This document shows positions 1 through 4,626 of a stretch of DNA of 6,168 bases, one piece after another (the first letter of the stretch is position 1; every line of letters starts with the position of its first letter). Under the pieces are notes generated by a model that did not search any database, had not been told where the DNA came from, and saw only the letters and a list, made by a program, of their open reading frames with translations. Source of the stretch: JBFLYE01 sp040756715 [NCBI: bacterium] (lineage in GTDB: Bacteria > UBA9089 > UBA9088). The stretch is from assembly GCA_040756715.1 (NCBI GenBank), contig JBFLYE010000037.1:663-6830 (forward strand), given 5' to 3'. A program made the translations under genes and the position numbers.

Positions 1-634
1 ATATAGATGCGGCTTTTATTACAGCCTCCTTTGGGCTAATCGCACCATTTGTGGTAATTTCAAGTATAAGCCTTTCATAGTCTGAAATTCCACCTATCCT
101 TACATTTTCAACCGAGAAGTTCACCCTTTTTATGGGAGAAAAATAGGCATCAATCGGGATTACACCTAATCTCTCTTCCCTTTTTGCCTCATTAGCAGGA
201 ACATAGCCAACACCACGCTCTAATTCCATCTCCAATTTTATTTTTCCCTCAGATACTGTTAAAAGATAGTGTTCTGGATTGACTATTATTACATCGGGTG
301 GAGTTTTTATCATTCTAGCAGATACAGACCCTTTTTCTGCCTCTAAAAACAATTCCTTTTTTCCATTTCCTTCATATTTAAAAATAATCCCTCTGATATT
401 TAGGATAAGGTCAATTGGGTCTTCTAATATACCTGGAATTGCTGTAAATTCGTGAAGAATGCCATCTATTTTGATAGAGGTAACCGCCGGTCCTTCTATA
501 GAGGAAAGGAGTATTCTCCTTAGACTATTGCCTATAGTAACGGCAAATCCCTTTGGAAATGGTTCAGCAATAAGCTTTCCATATGTAGGGCTTTCCTCCT
601 GCCATTCCAATTTTCTAATCCCACATTCTTTCAT
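1..634 (-). CDS. rpoA: RNA polymerase alpha subunit, N-terminal part (3' end outside window)
   Basis: The alpha subunit dimerises to nucleate RNA polymerase assembly. The reading frame is open from ATG at 634 to the window edge, 211 codons, against about 310-330 for the family, so most of the alpha N-terminal domain is present and the C-terminal DNA-binding domain is not seen. Residues 35-46 (GNSLRRILLSSI) are the hallmark dimerisation/beta-contact helix, and residues 50-63 (AVTSIKIDGILHEF) plus the following IPGILED segment are equally typical. Later segments (GVGYVPANEAKR, IPIDAYFSPIKRVNFSVE) match the insert domain and second half of the NTD. The start is supported by a perfect GGAGG six nucleotides upstream, overlapping the region of the rpsD stop codon. 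It is the last visible gene of the rpsM-rpsK-rpsD-rpoA unit; rplQ would normally follow outside the window. No internal stop or frameshift was found. Confidence 0.97.
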   Translation of the reverse strand, partial: MKECGIRKLEWQEESPTYGKLIAEPFPKGFAVTIGNSLRRILLSSIEGPAVTSIKIDGILHEFTAIPGILEDPIDLILNIRGIIFKYEGNGKKELFLEAEKGSVSARMIKTPPDVIIVNPEHYLLTVSEGKIKLEMELERGVGYVPANEAKREERLGVIPIDAYFSPIKRVNFSVENVRIGGISDYERLILEITTNGAISPKEAVIKAASI

Positions 635-640
635 ATTTTT

Positions 641-648
641 CCTCCTTA
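641..648 (-). promoter_or_regulatory. Strong Shine-Dalgarno of rpoA fused to the rpsD stop codon
   Basis: Read on the minus strand the sequence is TAAGGAGG: the rpsD stop codon TAA leads directly into the GGAGG core (641-645), which sits six nucleotides before the rpoA ATG. A ribosome terminating on rpsD would cover the rpoA initiation site, so the two genes are probably translationally coupled. It is one of only two strong Shine-Dalgarno sequences in the window. Confidence 0.85.
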
Positions 649-1239
649 TTTAGAATAGAATGCAACAATTTTATTTTCTTCTATGGGAGTTGCTATTTCT
701 TTTCGCTCTGGAAATCTCAAGACCTCTATCTTTTTACCCTCTACCTTTAGCCAGGGAGGAAGATTAACCGCCGTTAATCTTGGTTCTCTATCCAATTCTA
801 TTGTTTCAGCAACCTTAACAAGATATGATGGGATATTTATCTTTCTTCCTCCTACCTTAAGGTGATTGTGAGAGACCATTTGTCGTGCCTCTTTTCTAGA
901 CTCTACCCAACCTGCCCTATAAATAACATTATCAAGCCTCCTTTCAAGCATGATAAGAAGATTATCTCCACAAAGCCCTGACAAGGCTTTTGCCTTTTTA
1001 AAATAATTCTTAAATTGCCTTTCTAAAATCCCATATATATATTTTGCCTTCTGCTTTTCAGCAAGCTGTTCTCCATAATCCGAGATTTTTCTTTTCTTAA
1101 AGTTTGGTCCTTGGCTTCCAGGTGGATATGATCTTTTGTTAAACCCACATTTCTCACTCAAACACCTTTTTCCTTTAAGGAAAAGTTTTTCGGCTTTTGC
1201 CCTACAAATTCTACAACTTGGACCTCTATATCTTGCCAT
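646..1239 (-). CDS. rpsD: 30S ribosomal protein S4, four-cysteine form
   Basis: S4 is a primary 16S rRNA binder that starts assembly of the 30S body. The 197-residue product is close to the usual 200-210. Residues 9-31 carry C9-x2-C12-x13-C26-x4-C31, the spacing of the zinc-binding S4 form known from Thermus; many bacteria have a cysteine-free paralogue instead. The S4 RNA-binding domain lies at about 99-160 (ERRLDNVIYRAGW, SRKEARQMVSHNHLKVGG). In many bacteria S4 represses its own operon; the rpsD leader here contains an inverted repeat (1251-1321), but I cannot show that it binds S4. The ATG at 1239 begins the canonical MARYRGP start. No Shine-Dalgarno precedes it, which is odd for a gene 91 nt downstream of rpsK. 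The stop codon is part of the rpoA ribosome binding site. Confidence 0.98.
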   Translation of the reverse strand: MARYRGPSCRICRAKAEKLFLKGKRCLSEKCGFNKRSYPPGSQGPNFKKRKISDYGEQLAEKQKAKYIYGILERQFKNYFKKAKALSGLCGDNLLIMLERRLDNVIYRAGWVESRKEARQMVSHNHLKVGGRKINIPSYLVKVAETIELDREPRLTAVNLPPWLKVEGKKIEVLRFPERKEIATPIEENKIVAFYSK

Positions 1240-1250
1240 CTTAAAAACTA

Positions 1251-1321
1251 AAAACTTAAAACTTTGGTTATATTTTTAATTAAATCCCTACCACAATTTT
1301 GCATTTTTAGTTTTAAGTTTT
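1251..1321. repeat. 13-bp perfect inverted repeat in the rpsK-rpsD spacer
   Basis: The arms are AAAACTTAAAACT at 1251-1263 and its exact reverse complement at 1309-1321, separated by 45 nt. They span nearly the whole 91-nt gap between rpsK (stop at 1331) and rpsD (ATG at 1239). In the minus-strand transcript the second arm ends about a dozen nucleotides before the rpsD ATG, so pairing could hide or expose the start. There is no U-run after the stem, so it does not look like an intrinsic terminator. The arms are made only of A, C and T on one strand and could instead be low-complexity drift. Confidence 0.6.
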
Positions 1322-1330
1322 GAATCTTTA

Positions 1331-1717
1331 TCATACCCTCCTTCTTTTTCTTGACCTACATCCATTATGGGGAATAGGGGTTACATCCTTTATGGTTTTA
1401 ATATTCATTCCAGCTGCCTGAAGGGCACGCACAGCAGATTCCTTTCCTCCTCCAGGGCCTGTGACAAAAACAAAGGCATCCTTTATTCCATATTCAAAAG
1501 CCTTTTTTGCGACTGTATCTGCAGCAATTTGGGCGGCAAAGGGTGTCCCCTTTTTTGTTCCTTTAAAACCAACAGAGCCAGCTGATGACCAACAAACAAC
1601 ATCTCCTTCGGAAGATGTAACTGTAACAATTGTATTGTTAAAGGTTGATTGGATGTAAATACAAGCAAGCCCTATTTTTTTCTCCTTTTTTTTATCTTTT
1701 TTTACCCTTGGTGCCAT
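1331..1717 (-). CDS. rpsK: 30S ribosomal protein S11
   Basis: S11 sits on the platform of the small subunit near the Shine-Dalgarno/anti-SD helix and the E site. The product is 128 residues, a normal length. Diagnostic segments are [11 protein letters not shown] (24-34), the WSSAG...[14 protein letters not shown] block (43-63), [13 protein letters not shown], and the C-terminal [14 protein letters not shown] (115-128). The C-terminus has Ser-Arg where many bacteria have Pro-Pro or Pro-Arg. The N-terminus is lysine-rich (K6-K14) and encoded by three A-runs of 7, 8 and 7 nt. The start ATG at 1717 overlaps the rpsM stop as TAATG, a one-base overlap typical of coupled translation; only a weak AAGGT lies nine nucleotides upstream. 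Confidence 0.98.
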   Translation of the reverse strand: MAPRVKKDKKKEKKIGLACIYIQSTFNNTIVTVTSSEGDVVCWSSAGSVGFKGTKKGTPFAAQIAADTVAKKAFEYGIKDAFVFVTGPGGGKESAVRALQAAGMNIKTIKDVTPIPHNGCRSRKRRRV

Positions 1718-2091
1718 TATTTTTTGACCTTTGCTCCTACTGTCTTTCTCTTTCCCCTCTTTGTCCTTGCATTTGTATGGGTTCTTTGCCCCCTAACAGG
1801 AAGCCCTCTTCTATGCCTTAAGCCCCTATAAGTGCCTGTTTCAATCAATCGCTTGATATTCATACTTACCTCTCTTCTAAGCTCTCCTTCTACCTTAAGC
1901 CCCAACCTTTCAATCTCCCTTCTAATTGCTGTAGCTTGTTCTTCAGAGAGATCAGCTACCCTTATATCGGAATTTACATTTGCATTTTTAAGAATCTTCT
2001 TAGAAAAAAAAGGCCCAATTCCATAGATATAAGATAGGGCTATTTCTATCCGTTTATTCTTCGGAAGATCCACGCCTACTATTCTTGCCAT
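1717..2091 (-). CDS. rpsM: 30S ribosomal protein S13
   Basis: S13 is in the head of the small subunit, contacts the large subunit through intersubunit bridges, and its C-terminal tail reaches the P-site tRNA. The product is 124 residues, as expected. It opens with [10 protein letters not shown], has the helical [11 protein letters not shown] segment at 24-34, the conserved [14 protein letters not shown] block (69-82) and the signature [16 protein letters not shown] (89-104), then a basic tail ending in lysines. It is the first gene of this transcript: no rpmJ or infA precedes it, although these usually sit upstream of rpsM. There is no Shine-Dalgarno before the ATG at 2091; instead a promoter lies immediately upstream. 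The stop overlaps the rpsK start by one base. Confidence 0.98.
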   Translation of the reverse strand: MARIVGVDLPKNKRIEIALSYIYGIGPFFSKKILKNANVNSDIRVADLSEEQATAIRREIERLGLKVEGELRREVSMNIKRLIETGTYRGLRHRRGLPVRGQRTHTNARTKRGKRKTVGAKVKK

Positions 2092-2106
2092 AATTTTTAG
2101 ACTATT

Positions 2107-2136
2107 ATTTTAATAAACATTTTACCTAGATGTCAA
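2107..2136 (-). promoter_or_regulatory. Promoter of the rpsM-rpsK-rpsD-rpoA operon
   Basis: On the minus strand a perfect -35 hexamer TTGACA (2131-2136) is followed after an 18-bp spacer by TAAAAT (2107-2112), one mismatch from the sigma-70 -10 consensus. Only 15 nt separate the -10 box from the rpsM ATG, so initiation 6-7 nt after the -10 would leave a leader of about 8-10 nt, too short for a normal ribosome binding site. The match is read directly; the start site is inferred. Confidence 0.72.
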
Positions 2137-2149
2137 TAAAAATTTTTTA

Positions 2150-2178
2150 TTGTAATTCTTCCACCTTTCACATATAAT
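2150..2178 (+). promoter_or_regulatory. Candidate promoter for rnpB
   Basis: On the plus strand TTGTAA (2150-2155), a 17-bp spacer and a perfect TATAAT (2173-2178) form a sigma-70-like promoter pointing toward rnpB. The predicted start near 2185 would give a 5' leader of roughly 100 nt before the mature RNase P RNA, to be removed by processing. It is back to back with the rpsM promoter: the two -35 boxes are 13 bp apart. In such AT-rich DNA a good -10 box can arise by chance, so confidence is moderate. Confidence 0.5.
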
Positions 2179-2199
2179 ATATTTCGGTATTTTTATCCA

Positions 2200-2231
2200 A
2201 AAACTTCGAATTTTAATTATTAAGAAGTTTT
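2200..2231 (+). repeat. Hairpin-forming inverted repeat upstream of rnpB
   Basis: AAAACTTC (2200-2207) and GAAGTTTT (2224-2231) are perfect complements with a 16-nt AT-rich loop. The hairpin lies in the predicted rnpB leader, between the candidate promoter and the mature 5' end. No U-run follows, so termination is unlikely. A role in 5' processing or no role at all are both possible. Confidence 0.4.
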
Positions 2232-2287
2232 AGGGAACACTATTAAAATAGATTTAAAATTCAAAAATTTAGAATTCAAAATTTCTT

Positions 2288-2623
2288 AAAGCTAGGCAAG
2301 ATGGTCGCTGGATAAATCCAGAGGAAAGTCCGGACACCAGAGGGTAGGATGCTGGGTAATACCCAGGAGTTGTAAGGCTACGGAAAGTGCAACAGAAAAT
2401 ACACAGCCGATGGAAGGAAACTTTACAGGCAATGGTGAAATGGTGGGGTAAGAGCCCACCAGGGGAAAAAGCGATTTTTCCCCTTGGAAAACCCCATCCG
2501 GTGCAAGTTCAAACCTAAGAGGCTAACCCGGCTATTCTTAAGGTAGAACGCTTGAGATGGTTGGCAACAGCCATCCTAGATAAATGACCATCTAAACAGA
2601 ATCCGGCTTATTGTCTGGCTAAA
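2288..2623 (+). ncRNA. rnpB: RNase P RNA, bacterial type A
   Basis: This is the catalytic RNA that removes 5' leaders from pre-tRNAs. P1 pairs 2290-2297 with 2613-2620 (two wobbles) and P2 pairs 2299-2306 with 2586-2593 (8/8). P3 is a minimal 5-bp hairpin (2308-2321). The conserved GAGGAAAGUCCGGAC (2321-2335) and ACAGAAUCCGGCUUAU (2596-2611) form P4 with the catalytic bulged U at 2329. P5 pairs CACC (2335-2338) with GGUG (2500-2503). P8 is 2352-2366. P13 carries the conserved GUAAGAG loop (2442-2460); P14 (2462-2483) is capped by a GCGA tetraloop, and P18 (GAUGGUUG/CAGCCAUC) by GCAA. GGGU (2342-2345) can pair with ACCC (2526-2529) as the P6-L17 pseudoknot that defines type A. The CCA-binding GGU is at 2542-2544. 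A T6 run (2624-2629) follows P1 without an adjacent hairpin. Confidence 0.97.
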
Positions 2624-2630
2624 TTTTTTC

Positions 2631-2660
2631 TTGCTTATTTTAAGTTGCTTATGTTATTAT
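2631..2660 (+). promoter_or_regulatory. Candidate pfk promoter with duplicated TTGCTTAT
   Basis: TTGCTT (2631-2636) and TATTAT (2655-2660), 18 bp apart, resemble a sigma-70 promoter. The expected start, 6-7 nt after the -10, falls on or beside the A of the pfk ATG at 2667, which would give a leaderless mRNA. TTGCTTAT occurs twice (2631-2638 and 2645-2652), 14 bp apart. The -35 match is imperfect (4/6) and the region is AT-rich. The alternative is read-through from rnpB, since no clear terminator separates the two. Confidence 0.4.
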
Positions 2661-2666
2661 AAAATT

Positions 2667-3689
2667 ATGAAGATTGGGATATTGACCGGTGGTGGTGATT
2701 GTCCAGGATTAAATCCTGCAATCCGTGGTGCATACCTTAGGGCAGCTGACTTTAAAGATGAGGTAATTGGGATATTGAATGGATGGAAGGGTCTGCTTGA
2801 GAAAGAGACGATAAGCTTGTCTTTGAAAGATATTGATGAGATTACCTCACATGGTGGGACAATCCTTGGAACTACAAGGGTAAATCCAGCCAAACATAAG
2901 GAAAATGGATTAAAGATATGCTATGAGAATTTTAAAGCCCTTAATCTTGATGCCATAATTGCCATGGGAGGAGAGGATACATTGGGCATTGCAAACAAGC
3001 TATTTTCAGAGTTTAATCTGCCTATAGTTGGCGTTCCAAAGACAATGGATAATGATCTATCTTGCACAGATTATACATTTGGCTTTGATACATCTGTTAC
3101 AGTCGCAATTGATGCCTTGGATAGGTTAAGGGATACAGGCAGGTCTCACAGAAGAATTATGGTATTAGAGGTTATGGGCCGTCATGCCGGATGGGTTGCT
3201 CTATTTACCGCGATTGGAGCAGGTGCAGATTGGGTTCTTATCCCAGAAATTGAGCCAGACCTAGACAAAATGTGCAAGCATCTTATAAAGGCAAAGGAGA
3301 GGAAGGGATATGCTTTGGTTGTTGTATCTGAGGGAATAAAAATTAAGGTAGATAAAGAGGAAAGGCTTGATGAATTTGGCCATATGATTCTTCAAAAAAG
3401 GGGTGTGGGAAAAATAATCGCGGATGAAATAGAGAAAAAAACAGGGATTGAAACAAGGCTTTCTGTGATTGGCCATATTCAGAGGGGAGGCCCTCCGACC
3501 TTATTTGATAGGATATTGGGCTTAAGGGTCGGTGTAGCCGCGGTTGAGTTTGTCCATCAAGGGAAATTTGGAACAATGGCAGCTTTGGTGGGAAATAAAA
3601 TAATACCTGTTCCACTTATTGAGGCATCTGGAAAGCTAAAGCTTGTTGATGAATATTGGTATAACCTTGCTAATATCCTATTTAAATAA
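2667..3689 (+). CDS. pfkA: Phosphofructokinase, predicted pyrophosphate-dependent
   Basis: The enzyme phosphorylates fructose 6-phosphate to fructose 1,6-bisphosphate in glycolysis. The product from ATG 2667 has 340 residues, matching the family; the open frame extends upstream to 2631 but those codons (MLILSCLCYYKI) lie outside the conserved fold. Motifs: LTGGGDCPGLNPAIRG (6-21), GGEDTLG (101-107), PKTMDND (124-130, catalytic base D128), MGRHAGW (170-176), E222 in VSEG, R264, and GHIQRGG (269-275). ATP-dependent enzymes carry glycine at the positions of D104 and K125 (E. coli G104, G124); the Asp/Lys pair marks PPi-dependent enzymes, reversible and ATP-sparing. Overall the sequence resembles the actinobacterial PPi-PFK group (Amycolatopsis type), for which pfp is also used. 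Met127 replaces the usual Ile. There is no Shine-Dalgarno. It stands alone downstream of rnpB and converges on rpoZ. Confidence 0.95.
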   Translation: MKIGILTGGGDCPGLNPAIRGAYLRAADFKDEVIGILNGWKGLLEKETISLSLKDIDEITSHGGTILGTTRVNPAKHKENGLKICYENFKALNLDAIIAMGGEDTLGIANKLFSEFNLPIVGVPKTMDNDLSCTDYTFGFDTSVTVAIDALDRLRDTGRSHRRIMVLEVMGRHAGWVALFTAIGAGADWVLIPEIEPDLDKMCKHLIKAKERKGYALVVVSEGIKIKVDKEERLDEFGHMILQKRGVGKIIADEIEKKTGIETRLSVIGHIQRGGPPTLFDRILGLRVGVAAVEFVHQGKFGTMAALVGNKIIPVPLIEASGKLKLVDEYWYNLANILFK

Positions 3690-3866
3690 GGGTATGTGTT
3701 TAGGTAGACAAAAAGAGGAAAGGAGGTTAAAAAAGGGAGGAAATCCGAAAGGACAAAGCAGGAAATAATATTCGTTCTTCTATATTGTTTTGAATTTTCA
3801 ATTTTAGCCATTTGAATTTGTTCGCATTTCATTTGTTCCATTAAAGCTAAACAAATTTTAAAACAG
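3690..3866. other. Convergent spacer with purine-rich tract, no clear terminator
   Basis: This 177-bp gap separates the stops of pfk and rpoZ. Positions 3710-3748 are almost pure purine on the plus strand (AGAGGAAAGGAGG, then AAAAAAGGGAGG). The rest is AT-rich with a repeated GAACAAAT word on the minus strand. I see no GC-rich stem followed by a T-run on either strand; TCCGAAAGGA (3744-3753) can form only a three-base-pair stem. No convincing gene is present: the 24-codon plus-strand frame at 3694-3768 is basic simply because the DNA is purine-rich. Confidence 0.5.
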
Positions 3867-4076
3867 CTATTTTGGGAAGGTCTGTGGAGGAGGCTCTTTG
3901 GGTTCGGCAATTAGTTTTCCCTCTAATAACTCCTCAATGGCAAGGGGAATTATCTTTATTATGTCTGTTTCAGAACCAACCCATCTATTTAACTCCCTTG
4001 ACCTTTTTGCCAAAAGATTGACCAGGTGAAATTTGCTCTTTGCATGCCTTAGCATCTCATCGTAGTCATATAGCAT
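3867..4076 (-). CDS. rpoZ: RNA polymerase omega subunit (short form)
   Basis: Omega binds the beta' subunit and helps RNA polymerase assembly. The product is 69 residues, within the range of compact omega proteins but shorter than E. coli's 91. The diagnostic omega core is SKFHLVNLLAKRSRELN (14-30), matching the family pattern of a basic-aromatic-x-LV followed by an A-x-R-x-R-x-L helix, and a second helix IPLAIEELLEGKL (43-55) corresponds to the family's ALEEI-x-x-GK segment. The tail is proline-rich (EPPPQTFPK). The start overlaps the end of gmk by 11 nt and is preceded by a strong Shine-Dalgarno. The gmk-rpoZ pairing is a widespread bacterial arrangement and supports the call. It is the last gene of the aspC-truA-gmk-rpoZ unit. 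Confidence 0.9.
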   Translation of the reverse strand: MLYDYDEMLRHAKSKFHLVNLLAKRSRELNRWVGSETDIIKIIPLAIEELLEGKLIAEPKEPPPQTFPK

Positions 4077-4626
4077 CTTTTCCTCCTCCTTTTTTCTTTA
4101 AAATGATTTCCTTTATCAAAGATATTGTTTTTTCTAATCTCTCATTTACAATAACATAATCATAATCTTTTCCCTCCTCTATCTCATATTTTGCCTTTTC
4201 AAGACGCTCCCTTATTTTTTCATCAGATTCTGTCTTTCTCATCATAAGCCTCCTTTCAAGCTCCTCCATTGATGGTGGAAGAAGAAATATAAGGAGACTT
4301 TCTGGATAAGAGGCTTTTATCTTTTTCCCACCCACCACATCTATATCAAGAAGGAGGTCATAATTCTTTGCTTTTTCCAAAGTTTCCCTTGATGTTCCAT
4401 AATAATCTCCAAATATCTTCACCCATTCAACAAATTCATCCTTCTCAATCATCCTTTTAAACCTGTTAATATCGATAAACTTGTATTCCCATTTTTCTGT
4501 TTCTCCCTCCCTTGGTTTTCTTGTGGTGTAGGATACAGAAAACCGCAAATCAGAAAATTCCTCTAATAGCCCCCTGCAAATTGTTGTCTTTCCTGTTCCC
4601 GATGGTGCTGAGATAACAATTATCAT
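4066..4626 (-). CDS. gmk: Guanylate kinase
   Basis: This cytosolic enzyme converts GMP to GDP with ATP in purine nucleotide synthesis and recycling. The product has 186 residues, slightly shorter than E. coli's 207. The P-loop is SAPSGTGKTT (6-15, K13). The GMP-binding region is FSVSYTTRKPREGE (29-42), with S32, R36 and R39 at the known ligand positions, Y48, E67 in VEW, and YYG (75-77). DIDVVGG (94-100) supplies the conserved Asp. The lid MMRKTESDEKIRERL and the terminal DYDYVIVN are also standard. Trp46 occupies a site in the loop before Y48 that is usually small or polar (NGKDY, NGVDY), a minor oddity. The ATG at 4626 overlaps the truA stop as TAATG and has no Shine-Dalgarno, so it probably relies on coupling to truA. 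Confidence 0.97.
   Translation of the reverse strand: MIIVISAPSGTGKTTICRGLLEEFSDLRFSVSYTTRKPREGETEKWEYKFIDINRFKRMIEKDEFVEWVKIFGDYYGTSRETLEKAKNYDLLLDIDVVGGKKIKASYPESLLIFLLPPSMEELERRLMMRKTESDEKIRERLEKAKYEIEEGKDYDYVIVNERLEKTISLIKEIILKKKGGGKDAI
4082..4090 (-). promoter_or_regulatory. Strong Shine-Dalgarno of rpoZ inside gmk
   Basis: On the minus strand AGGAGGAGG lies 5 nt before the rpoZ ATG, with a GGAGG core at the favourable 8-nt spacing (4085-4089). It is embedded in the gmk codons for the glycine run near the C-terminus (KKKGGGKDAI), so the Gly-Gly-Gly stretch of guanylate kinase may exist because of the ribosome binding site. Confidence 0.8.

Noticed and set aside
459-653. 64-codon plus-strand frame opposite rpoA
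   Set aside because: It is antisense to the clearly conserved rpoA start region and has no independent support.
2117-2124. Alternative -10 box (TAAAAT at 2119-2124) for rpsM
   Set aside because: It would be only six base pairs from the TTGACA box, too close to function with it.
2092-2290. rpmJ (L36) or infA hidden upstream of rpsM
   Set aside because: The expected cysteine-rich L36 pattern and the IF1 fold are absent from all frames; the region is AT-rich and non-coding.
2612-2630. Intrinsic terminator at the end of rnpB
   Set aside because: A T6 run is present, but the preceding bases are the 3' strand of P1, which pairs with the far 5' end, and no local hairpin abuts the T-run.
2631-2666. 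Upstream extension of pfk to an ATG-less or alternative start at 2631
   Set aside because: The added residues (MLILSCLCYYKI) precede the conserved N-terminal strand, would require a TTG start at the repeat, and overlap the promoter-like sequence; ATG 2667 gives the standard start.
3694-3768. 24-codon plus-strand frame just after pfk
   Set aside because: Its Lys/Arg/Gly content is what any purine-rich tract encodes, and no ribosome binding site or homologue is evident.
3557-3910. 117-codon minus-strand open frame spanning the pfk-rpoZ spacer
   Set aside because: It overlaps the 3' end of pfk and the rpoZ tail in other frames, has no ribosome binding site, resembles no family, and its codons follow the local pyrimidine-rich composition.
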